From: Candidatus Magasanikiibacteriota bacterium
Lineage (GTDB): Bacteria; Patescibacteriota; Patescibacteriia; Magasanikbacterales; GWA2-37-8
Assembly (NCBI GenBank): GCA_943357105.1
Contig: CALRGC010000005.1
Coordinates: forward strand, 24,310 to 58,418
Reading direction: 5' to 3'
DNA: 34,109 nt
Under the pieces are notes generated by a model. That model saw only the letters and a list, made by a program, of their open reading frames with translations, was not told the DNA's origin and did not search any database. The stretch's first letter is position 1, and every line of letters starts with the position of its first letter. Shown here one piece after another: positions 26,629 to 34,109 of this stretch. The position numbers and the translations under genes are program-made.

Positions 26629-27525
26629 ATGTCTATTTTGATAAATAAAAATACCAAAGTTTTGGTGCAGGGCATTACTGGCAAAGAAGGACAAAAAGCC
26701 GCCGCCGCGATGCGTGAATATGGCACACAAGTGGTAGCTGGTGTGCGCCCGGGGAAAGGTGGAGAAAATGTTGATGGTGTGCCGGTATATAATTCGGTAA
26801 AAGAAGCGATGGCCGCTCATCCGGATATTTCTACTACCACCATTTATGTGCCACCATTTGCGGCCAAGGAAGCAATTTTGGAGGCCATAGAAAATAATAT
26901 TGCGATTATCAATACAATTGTAGAAAGAATCCCAATTCAAGATACTGCTTATTGTTTGGCCGCGGCCAAAGAAAAAAATATTCGCCTCATTGGTCCAAGT
27001 TCGCTTGGCTATATCAGTCCGGGCGAAGGACGGGTTGGTGTGGTCGGTGGCCCAAAAGTTTTGGCAGATGAAGTTTTTCAGCCGGGGAGCATTGGTTTGA
27101 TTTCTCGTTCCGGTGGCATGACCAATGAACTTTCTTGGCAAATTCGTAAAGCTGGTTTGGGACAGAGTACGGCCGTGCACGTTGGTGGTGACTTGTTGAT
27201 GGGGACCACTTATACTGATTTGTTAAAATTGTTTGAAAATGATGAGCAAACAAAAGCGGTGATAATTTTTGGCGAGCATGGTGGAGGATATGAATTTGAA
27301 GTGGTAGAGATGATAAAAAATAAAGAGTTTACCAAACCATTGGCGGTATATGTTGGGGGTAAGTTTGCCGATCTTTTTCCAGAGGGTATGAATATTGGTC
27401 ATGCCGGCGCCATTGTTGATCGTGGTCAGAGCGCGGAAGAAAAAGAATACGCGTTGAAATCGGCGGGAACTCTAGTCGCTGACACTTACGAAGAATTAGT
27501 AAAAAAAATTAAAATTTTCGCATAA
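26629..27525 (+). CDS. citryl-CoA synthetase CoA-binding subunit / ATP-citrate lyase SucD-like domain
   Basis: LVQGITGKEGQKAA, RLIGPSSLGYISPGE, ISRSGGMTNELSWQI, AVHVGGDLLMGTTYTDLL, catalytic His in NIGHAGAIV. Confidence 0.88.
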   Translation: MSILINKNTKVLVQGITGKEGQKAAAAMREYGTQVVAGVRPGKGGENVDGVPVYNSVKEAMAAHPDISTTTIYVPPFAAKEAILEAIENNIAIINTIVERIPIQDTAYCLAAAKEKNIRLIGPSSLGYISPGEGRVGVVGGPKVLADEVFQPGSIGLISRSGGMTNELSWQIRKAGLGQSTAVHVGGDLLMGTTYTDLLKLFENDEQTKAVIIFGEHGGGYEFEVVEMIKNKEFTKPLAVYVGGKFADLFPEGMNIGHAGAIVDRGQSAEEKEYALKSAGTLVADTYEELVKKIKIFA

Positions 27526-27536
27526 TAATTTTATAT

Positions 27537-28262
27537 ATGAAATGGGAAACATCAATTACTAATCTTAACAATGGGAACGAAATTATTCGTGGTAAAAAGT
27601 TATCCGCTTTAATTAAATCAAATACTTTTACCGAAACTATTTTTTTACTTTTTCAAGGCAGATTGCCCAAACCAGTCGAAACCAAAATGTTTGATGCTTT
27701 GCTAGTATCTTCGATTGATCATGGTATCGGCACAGCCTCGGCAATTACCGCTCGAGTAGTTGCTTCTACTAAAAATAGTTTTAATACTTCTCTAGGAGCT
27801 GGTATTTTAGCGCTTGGTGAGCGTCATGGTGGGGCGATTGAAAATGCAGCTAAATTTTTTATTGATAATCATAATAATAAAAATATTGTAGAAACCGTGA
27901 AGCAGTTGAAAGAGAAAAAAGTACGTTTGCCTGGGTTTGGTCATGCGGTTTTGGTAAAAGATAATCGCAGTATTGAAGTTTTTAAAGTTGCGAAAAAATT
28001 AGGGTTTTATAAAAAGTCTTGTGCCGTGGCTGTGCAAGTAGAAAAAGAATTAAATAAAATTTCATCCAAATCAGTGCCACTCAATATTGACGGTGCGATG
28101 GGGGCAATTTTGGCCGATATGGGTTTTGATCCAAAGCTCATGAAAGGTATATTCATGGTGTCTCGTGTGCCCGGCCTAGTGGCTCATATCTATGAAGAAA
28201 TCACTAACGATGCCGGGTTGCGTCGTTTGGGCGAAGAAGAAATTAGCTATATTGGAAAATAG
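27537..28262 (+). CDS. ccl: citryl-CoA lyase (citrate synthase-like; ATP-citrate lyase C-terminal domain-like)
   Basis: GERHGGAIENAA, GFGHAVL, LNIDGAMGAILADMGF and GIFMVSRVPGLVAHIYEE carry the His/His/Asp and Arg elements of the citrate synthase fold. Confidence 0.87.
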   Translation: MKWETSITNLNNGNEIIRGKKLSALIKSNTFTETIFLLFQGRLPKPVETKMFDALLVSSIDHGIGTASAITARVVASTKNSFNTSLGAGILALGERHGGAIENAAKFFIDNHNNKNIVETVKQLKEKKVRLPGFGHAVLVKDNRSIEVFKVAKKLGFYKKSCAVAVQVEKELNKISSKSVPLNIDGAMGAILADMGFDPKLMKGIFMVSRVPGLVAHIYEEITNDAGLRRLGEEEISYIGK

Positions 28263-28267
28263 ATTAA

Positions 28268-28304
28268 TCAAAAAAACAACACTGATTAAGGTGTTGTTTT
28301 TGCT
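28268..28304 (+). terminator. rho-independent terminator between convergent genes
   Basis: AACAACAC...GTGTTGTT followed by TTTTG; A tract on the other side. Confidence 0.75.
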
Positions 28305-28311
28305 TTCAGCT

Positions 28312-29820
28312 TTAGCCGGTTTTATTAATATAATATTCTACCGGCGCGAAATCATCCGTTAAAATTGGCATGTCAGTCGCGATATTTTTATTCCACAAAT
28401 GAGATAAACAAGTTTTTATATCATTGTCAGTGTTTTTAAAGTTCGGCACATTTTTGGATTTTAAAGCTACCAGAATAACATTTTGTACGCTGTCGCCGTT
28501 ATCGGGATTGTTTACAGGAAAAATATACGCTTGAGGGAAAATGCTTTTGTAAGTGGCTAGTTCCGCTCTTAGAAATTCTCCCTTTTCTCCATCAATTGCG
28601 GATATGGTATTTAAAATTACCACACCATTATCACTTAGCGCGTCGTAAGTTTTTTGGACGGCCTCCTTGGTGGTTAATTGATAAGGCAAGGAGTAATGTG
28701 AACTAAAAGCGTCACCAAAAACCACGTCGTATTTTTTTTGATTTTTATTTAGAAAGACCCGGCCGTCTTGGACGTATATATTTAATCGTGGATTTTCTTT
28801 TAGATTAAAATATTTTTTTGCCAGTTCAGTCACAATTGGATCTATTTCCACTACGTCCATGGTTGCTTTAGGGTATTTTAGTAAAAAATTTTTAGGAAAA
28901 GAAAAACCACCACCGCCGAGCATCAGGGTGTTTTGAAAATCAGGTTTAAAATATCGAGCCAGATGATAATATTTGGTGTATTCAAAGGCCAACTCATCAC
29001 TATTTAGAAACATGGCCGAGTTATGGTCTTTGTTTATGGCCAAGGTACGGGTAGTTTGGTGGGTGACGTTATTGGTTTGATCGTAAATCCAGATACGATT
29101 ATAGGCAGTATCGGTATCTATAAAATTATTTTTTTTATTTATTATTTCTATTTGGTTGATAGTGCCCCAAATCAAGGCCGTTATTATTAAGGCCGCAATT
29201 TTAATTTTAAATTTTTTTTTAATCGACAAAGACAGAGAGATGACAATTAAAGTTATTGTAAGGATGATTAATAATTTATTGGTTCCAAACTTTGGAATTA
29301 GATAAAATCCGGATATAAAAGTCCCTAGGATACTGCCGGCGGTAGATAGCGCGTAGAGATTGCCAACAGTAGATCCGGAACGAGTTAGGTCATCGATTTT
29401 AAGTTTTGCGCTGTAGGGAGAAACCATCCCAAGCAAAAAGCTGGTTGGGAAAAATAAGATAACAGAAGAAAGAATTGAATTTATTTTAATATCGGCGAAG
29501 TTTGATTGTAGCCAAAATAACAACATGTCCTTTATTAAGGTAGTGACACCAATAAAGACAGCCGCCAAAAAAATAATTAATGCTAAACTGTCGACGGTTG
29601 GTTTTTTGTCAGCTAGTTTGCCGCCTAAATAATATCCCAGGCTTAAACTACCAAGAATAACACCAATTAAACTGGTCCAGACAAAAATTGAATTTCCAAA
29701 ATATGGCCCTAAAATTCTTGAACCGATTAATTCATATATCATCACTACCGCGCCACAAACAAACACGGCTATTTCCAGTAAATACATATCTGCTAGGCCA
29801 TTATTTTTTTGTATTATCAT
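28312..29820 (-). CDS. membrane-anchored spermidine synthase-like protein (TM domain plus C-terminal methyltransferase-fold domain)
   Basis: N-terminal TM region with GSRILGPYFGNSIFVWTSLIGVILGSLSLGYYLGG; C-terminal LMLGGGGFSFPKNFLLKYPKATMDVVEIDPIV, YDVVFGDAFSSHYSLPYQLTTKEAV. Confidence 0.87.
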   Translation of the reverse strand: MIIQKNNGLADMYLLEIAVFVCGAVVMIYELIGSRILGPYFGNSIFVWTSLIGVILGSLSLGYYLGGKLADKKPTVDSLALIIFLAAVFIGVTTLIKDMLLFWLQSNFADIKINSILSSVILFFPTSFLLGMVSPYSAKLKIDDLTRSGSTVGNLYALSTAGSILGTFISGFYLIPKFGTNKLLIILTITLIVISLSLSIKKKFKIKIAALIITALIWGTINQIEIINKKNNFIDTDTAYNRIWIYDQTNNVTHQTTRTLAINKDHNSAMFLNSDELAFEYTKYYHLARYFKPDFQNTLMLGGGGFSFPKNFLLKYPKATMDVVEIDPIVTELAKKYFNLKENPRLNIYVQDGRVFLNKNQKKYDVVFGDAFSSHYSLPYQLTTKEAVQKTYDALSDNGVVILNTISAIDGEKGEFLRAELATYKSIFPQAYIFPVNNPDNGDSVQNVILVALKSKNVPNFKNTDNDIKTCLSHLWNKNIATDMPILTDDFAPVEYYINKTG

Positions 29821-29850
29821 ACTTCGTTTATAATAGTTCCAATTCGGCTA

Positions 29851-29961
29851 TTAATTGATTGTCCTGTTTTTATCCAATAAATCCTGAGCTACTTCATAAA
29901 CGCCGCGCATGGCCATGGCCACCTGTTCCTTTTTAGGGATTTTGCTTTTTTCGTCTTCCAT
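29851..29961 (-). CDS. possible 36-aa small protein upstream of the membrane spermidine-synthase-like gene
   Basis: Minus strand ATG ORF MEDEKSKIPKKEQVAMAMRGVYEVAQDLLDKNRTIN, same strand and 30 nt before the next gene; below the size cutoff of the ORF track. Confidence 0.45.
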   Translation of the reverse strand: MEDEKSKIPKKEQVAMAMRGVYEVAQDLLDKNRTIN

Positions 29962-30045
29962 ATTAAATTGTGGTAAAATTAGCGGAAATATGTTAAAATT
30001 TGTCTGTTATAAGTATAGCATAAAGTCTAAAAGATAAGCAATGAT

Positions 30046-30501
30046 ATGGAAAAATTTATTTTAATTTTACCAAATATCCGCAGTGCCCACAATGTCGGCG
30101 CGATGTTTCGTACCGCTGATGGAGCGGGGGTTGAGAAGATCTATCTCACCGGCTATACGCCTTGTCCGCCTCACCCTCGGCTAGATAAAGTCTCTCTGGG
30201 AGCGGAAAAATGGGTACCTTGGGAATATGCCAATCAGACCGGCCGATTACTCAAAAAGCTAAAATTTCAGGGCTATAAAATCGTCGCCTTGGAGCAGACG
30301 CCAAAAAGTGTTAATATATATCAGTGGCAACCGGAATTTCCGTTGGCCTTGATTGTCGGTAATGAGAAAACCGGCATCACTAAAAGCTTGTTAAAATATT
30401 GCGACACGGAAATTGAACTAAATATGAAAGGTAAAAAGAAAAGTCTCAATGTCAGTGTGGCCGCCGGCATTACTATGTATTATATTTCTTCAAAATTTTA
30501 A
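30046..30501 (+). CDS. SpoU/TrmH-family RNA methyltransferase
   Basis: LILPNIRSAHNVGAMFRTADGAGVEKIYLTGYTPCPPHPRLDKVSLGAEKWVPW, LALIVGNEKTGI, SLNVSVAAGITMY. Confidence 0.94.
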   Translation: MEKFILILPNIRSAHNVGAMFRTADGAGVEKIYLTGYTPCPPHPRLDKVSLGAEKWVPWEYANQTGRLLKKLKFQGYKIVALEQTPKSVNIYQWQPEFPLALIVGNEKTGITKSLLKYCDTEIELNMKGKKKSLNVSVAAGITMYYISSKF

Positions 30502-30502
30502 T

Positions 30503-31222
30503 ATGGAATCCACTATCCAGCTATTTGCTCAATTGGTAGAAAATCTGCCGCCGCTTTTGCCGGATGATTTGGTGTACCGTATTCGTAAAGAATTAAAAAA
30601 TATTCAGACCGAACCAACGAGCTTGGAAAGTTTGGAAGAAAAGATGATCCAAGTAGGTTATGAAATTTGGCCATGGAATCAGGCCTTTCGTGAATTTTTG
30701 CGCGTCACCGAAGAAAAAATGGGTGAAGAATTTTTGTTAGCCCATTTAAATAACGAACTACAGAAAAAATATTACGAATATCGTCAGCTCGGTATGACTT
30801 GGATTGATATTCATACTGGTCGTACGGCTGCTTATTTTGATGAGGACGAGCGCCTAGATCTGGCTCAAGCGCTGGTAGCTACCCACCGCGCGGTGAAAGA
30901 TTTTACTATTCGTGAAGTAGTAGGAATGAAAAAAGAAAGTTATTTAAAAAAAGTGGAAGAATTTAAAAATATTTTAATAAAAATTAAAGACGGATTGGGT
31001 GATTTGCGGGATTTGGCTATCAACGAAGGTGATCATCCGATGCTGGCCAATGAAATTATGGAGCGGGTGAAATCATTTGAACATGGACTTTGTTTGCTCG
31101 CGCCAGAATTTGAACACGAAGATATCAGTCGCGCCCATGAATTTTTTGTCGGACGTAAGCAGGAATTAAATCGTTTGCGTGGAATTCACGAAACTATTGA
31201 AATTGATTTTTATGCCGAATAA
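30503..31222 (+). CDS. conserved hypothetical protein, soluble and helical
   Basis: Long ORF; ATG at 30503 (MESTIQLFAQLVENLPPLLPDDL) fits better than the overlapping 30449 start. Confidence 0.75.
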   Translation: MESTIQLFAQLVENLPPLLPDDLVYRIRKELKNIQTEPTSLESLEEKMIQVGYEIWPWNQAFREFLRVTEEKMGEEFLLAHLNNELQKKYYEYRQLGMTWIDIHTGRTAAYFDEDERLDLAQALVATHRAVKDFTIREVVGMKKESYLKKVEEFKNILIKIKDGLGDLRDLAINEGDHPMLANEIMERVKSFEHGLCLLAPEFEHEDISRAHEFFVGRKQELNRLRGIHETIEIDFYAE

Positions 31223-31235
31223 TCTTTTAAAATTT

Positions 31236-31264
31236 AAAAAACACCGTTCAACGGTGTTTTTTTG
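31236..31264. terminator. bidirectional terminator between convergent genes
   Basis: AAACACCG-ttcaa-CGGTGTTT flanked by A tract and T tract. Confidence 0.8.
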
Positions 31265-31265
31265 T

Positions 31266-32243
31266 TTATATTTTTATTGGCTGTACAGTTTTAAATTTTT
31301 CTATCATTTTTTTAATTCCTTTTTGATTGAGTTGTCCTTCTTCTACACCAAAATGTCCTAAAACTGAACAACTATTGGCTGTGCCCCAAGTCAGACAGCC
31401 TGGCAAATCATGTCCTAAAATTTTAGCGGAGATAAATCCGGCCGAGAAAGAATCGCCCGCACCGGTTTTGGAAACTATAGGGACATCGTATGGGGTCATT
31501 TCCCAAATACCTTCGGCATTGCCAGCCAAAGCGCCGCGCGCGCCGTCGGTGATGACTACTTCTTTGGCTCCCATCCCGAGCAGAGCACCGACTAAAGTTT
31601 TGGCGGATTGGTTTAAATTAACTCCGCTGATAATTTTCGCTTCTTCCAAGTTTACAATTAATAAATCCGTTAAAGGTAAAATTTCTTTGCATAAACTAAG
31701 ACCGTATTTCAATTGAAAAGCGCCGGGGTTGAAAGCTAATTTTGTATTTTTATTTTGTTTTAAAAATTTTATTAAATTTGTTTGCAAAGAAGCAAAGCCA
31801 TCACTAAGACTGGTATAATAAATCCAATTAGTTTTTGGCATTTTCTTTGGCCAGTGGTAATTTTTTTTGCTGTGATAGGATAAAATCGTTCGTTCACCTT
31901 TGAAATTTAAAACAATAGAGTAGCGGGTTTTTGTTTTTTTATCTTTGGTAACTCCCGCAATATTTATTTTGTGTTTTTTTAGTTCGCCACTGATAATTTT
32001 GCCATTGGAGTCGTCGCCAATCGTACTGATGATGGTGGTGTTCAAATTTAATTTGGCAGTACCCAGCGCGAAATTAGCGGCGTTGCCGCCAACAGTTTGA
32101 AAGCTGTCCGTGACCGGCACTTTGGCGGCATAATCCAGGCAAAGTTTGCAATTATGGCCATCGAGATTGCATTCTACCGAAGCGTCATCAATTTTGACAT
32201 GCGTGTCTACCACCAAATCACCAATAGCGACAATATTAGGCAT
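31266..32243 (-). CDS. PfkB-family carbohydrate kinase
   Basis: VGGNAANFALGTAKLNLNTTIISTIGDDSNGK, VVITDGARGALA, SKTGAGDSFSAGFISA. Confidence 0.95.
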   Translation of the reverse strand: MPNIVAIGDLVVDTHVKIDDASVECNLDGHNCKLCLDYAAKVPVTDSFQTVGGNAANFALGTAKLNLNTTIISTIGDDSNGKIISGELKKHKINIAGVTKDKKTKTRYSIVLNFKGERTILSYHSKKNYHWPKKMPKTNWIYYTSLSDGFASLQTNLIKFLKQNKNTKLAFNPGAFQLKYGLSLCKEILPLTDLLIVNLEEAKIISGVNLNQSAKTLVGALLGMGAKEVVITDGARGALAGNAEGIWEMTPYDVPIVSKTGAGDSFSAGFISAKILGHDLPGCLTWGTANSCSVLGHFGVEEGQLNQKGIKKMIEKFKTVQPIKI

Positions 32244-32244
32244 A

Positions 32245-32553
32245 TTATTTTTTTTCGTAATTTTCTATTTCTTTCTGGCTGTGTTTGTGGTGACCGGTCA
32301 TGATTTCAATAAATTCAATTAAACTTCCAGCCGTAAATCCGGCCATAGCCAACATAAAAATTTTGTTATTGATCCAAAGGGCGTAGATAAACAGACAAAC
32401 ACCGCCTAAGATAAAAACCAGATCACGGCGTTTTTCCGTTTCTAAAAATACGCCATAGATATGCAAAGTCGCCCCGGCCATAGCCACCATGTTGATCACA
32501 ATCACCGTATGATCCCAAGGCAGACCGGGAAATAAATTAAAAAGAAAGTTCAT
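32245..32553 (-). CDS. small membrane protein
   Basis: 102 aa with several hydrophobic segments, tightly spaced to the kinase gene. Confidence 0.7.
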   Translation of the reverse strand: MNFLFNLFPGLPWDHTVIVINMVAMAGATLHIYGVFLETEKRRDLVFILGGVCLFIYALWINNKIFMLAMAGFTAGSLIEFIEIMTGHHKHSQKEIENYEKK

Positions 32554-32577
32554 AATTAAATTAATTAAAAATTAAAT

Positions 32578-33249
32578 TTAAGCGGCTTGAGCGTAGGTCG
32601 GGGGCTGTTGTAGGCGATCGTGGCGGCTTTTTAGTTGGCGCACTCGATCGACTGTGGCAAAGAGCAGATCTTCGGTTGCTTCGGGGATTTTTCCTTTGGC
32701 AATCAGCTCAGAACTTCTTAATCTATTTAATTCCTCAAGGTTGCGATTAAGTCCGCGGTCAACTTGTTGCCAAATTGGACCACCACTGTTGAGATCACCA
32801 CTAAAAATTTGTAACCAATGATTAAAGGCGTCAATAGCACTATTAATTTTGGCGACTTCGCTTTTGACAGTCTGCTCCGGACTAAGCTCGCCTCCGGACA
32901 AAGCCGTTTCCGCCATTTTGACTGGCTTTTCTACTTCTCTGGCTTCCGCTTGTTCGATCAAACTATGCAATTGTTCGGCCTGCTGGGCCGGAAATTCATT
33001 TCCAAATAGTTGCGCTTTGGATGTAAGTTTTTGATCAATGTAGGTTAGGTCTTCCACACTTATTCCCAATCGAGCAATATCTCCACCTACTCTAGTGATT
33101 TCTTGATTAAGCAATTCTAAATTTTTTTGGATGTGGTTGGCATCCAATTCCGCGCCTTTTAAAGCCATTTTTAAATTTTCACAATTTTGTTTGCCACTGG
33201 GCATTTCTCCGCCTTGTTCTGGTCTCATATAATTATATTTTAATTCCAA
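32578..33249 (-). CDS. hypothetical helical/coiled-coil protein
   Basis: 223 aa ORF rich in E/Q/L, overlaps the end of the trxB-like gene. Confidence 0.7.
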   Translation of the reverse strand: MELKYNYMRPEQGGEMPSGKQNCENLKMALKGAELDANHIQKNLELLNQEITRVGGDIARLGISVEDLTYIDQKLTSKAQLFGNEFPAQQAEQLHSLIEQAEAREVEKPVKMAETALSGGELSPEQTVKSEVAKINSAIDAFNHWLQIFSGDLNSGGPIWQQVDRGLNRNLEELNRLRSSELIAKGKIPEATEDLLFATVDRVRQLKSRHDRLQQPPTYAQAA

Positions 33250-34109
33250 CGATTTATATATTCAATGGCCGCGAGAGCGGAGGTGATGCCTTGCCCGGCG
33301 GAAATTCCGATTTGTTTATAAGCCACATCAGTGACATCACCAGCCGCCAGAATACCCGGAATATTTGTTTGGCATTTGGCATCCACCATAATTTCATTTA
33401 TTTTATTTTTTTTCACGCTGTCGATAAATTGCGAATTGGGGATCTGGCCAATATGGACCATCACCCCTTGAGTCTCAATAATTTTTTCTTCGCCGTTGGC
33501 CGTGTATTTTAAGCCAGTCACAGATTTTTCACCCAAGATTTCGGTAGTGGACGCGCTATAGATTATTTCGACATTAGAAAATGTTTTTAATTTATCAATC
33601 AAAATATTTTCTCCTTTTGGGAAGCCGAAATTATCGGCCGCACTATTTGAAAATTTGCTGATCAAATAAACTTTTTTGGCAATGCCAGCCATCATGATAG
33701 CGGATTCCAGCGCCGAGTTGCCGGATCCCACCGTAGCTGTAATTTTATTTTTGAAAAGCGGGCCGTCGCAAACGGTGCAGTAGGTGACGCCTTTGCGGTC
33801 AAATTCTTTTTCTCCAGGTATGCCCAGTTGGCGGGGGTGAATGCCGGTAGCGATTATTACTGTTTTAGTTTGGTATTGTTTTTCCGCGCCCGCGCCATCT
33901 TTGGCCACCACCGTGTGATAATTTTTTTCGGAAATTATTTTTTCTACTTTGTAGCCAGTGTCAATTTGCACACCGTAAGATTTCACATGTTCATTAAATT
34001 TCTGTGCCAGTTTAAATCCTTGAATTTCAATAATACCTGGCCAATTATTGACGACACCGGACAAAGCCACTTCGCCTCCGACATCAAAAGTGACCATTTT
34101 GAAATTTAG
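33240..34109 (-). CDS. trxB: thioredoxin reductase-like, N-terminus beyond window
   Basis: VIIATGIHPRQLGIPGEKEFDRKGVTYCTVCDGPLFKNK (CxxC), ATVGSGNSALESAIMMAGIAKKVYLI, GILAAGDVTDVAYKQIGISAGQGITSALAA; frame open to the window end. Confidence 0.93.
   Translation of the reverse strand, partial: LNFKMVTFDVGGEVALSGVVNNWPGIIEIQGFKLAQKFNEHVKSYGVQIDTGYKVEKIISEKNYHTVVAKDGAGAEKQYQTKTVIIATGIHPRQLGIPGEKEFDRKGVTYCTVCDGPLFKNKITATVGSGNSALESAIMMAGIAKKVYLISKFSNSAADNFGFPKGENILIDKLKTFSNVEIIYSASTTEILGEKSVTGLKYTANGEEKIIETQGVMVHIGQIPNSQFIDSVKKNKINEIMVDAKCQTNIPGILAAGDVTDVAYKQIGISAGQGITSALAAIEYINRWN

Noticed and set aside
26614-27180. 188-aa minus-strand ORF inside the citryl-CoA synthetase SucD-like gene
   Set aside because: Fully antisense to a confident CDS; composition (many H, F, I, N, R) is typical of shadow ORFs.

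Overview
This 34 kb AT-rich window is tightly packed with genes. Gene content and style suggest a Patescibacteria/CPR-type bacterium, but this is inferred and was not tested. From left to right it contains: a partial NYN-domain gene; pnp; carbamate kinase; an ornithine-type carbamoyltransferase; a polyamine module (PLP decarboxylase, spermidine synthase, and a SpeD-SpeE-like fusion); tRNA-Leu(TAG); a GC-rich islet encoding a Cys-rich mini-protein; a transaldolase-family gene; an Smr-domain gene; and a 23S-5S rRNA unit with no adjacent 16S. The 23S gene is interrupted by two group I introns. One is ORF-less (287 nt) at the E. coli-1931-type site. The other (723 nt) is at the I-CreI-type 2593 site and encodes an I-CreI-like LAGLIDADG protein. 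A ~209 bp near-perfect palindrome follows the 5S. Next come FBPase, class I aldolase, a PRTase, a TrmB-type regulator, HAD proteins, a nucleotidyltransferase, GlmS, YvcK, and a second GC-rich islet. A minus-strand SAM-I-type riboswitch with a terminator points at that islet. The right part carries an rRNA methyltransferase, a three-gene citryl-CoA synthetase/citryl-CoA lyase (split ATP-citrate lyase) module, a membrane spermidine-synthase-like protein, a SpoU methyltransferase, a PfkB kinase and a partial thioredoxin reductase. The strongest candidates for undescribed biology are: a multi-hairpin attenuator-like RNA between a consensus promoter and the 23S gene; the SAM riboswitch wired to a compositionally alien mini-ORF; the two GC-rich single-ORF islets; and the divergent SpeD-SpeE fusion.
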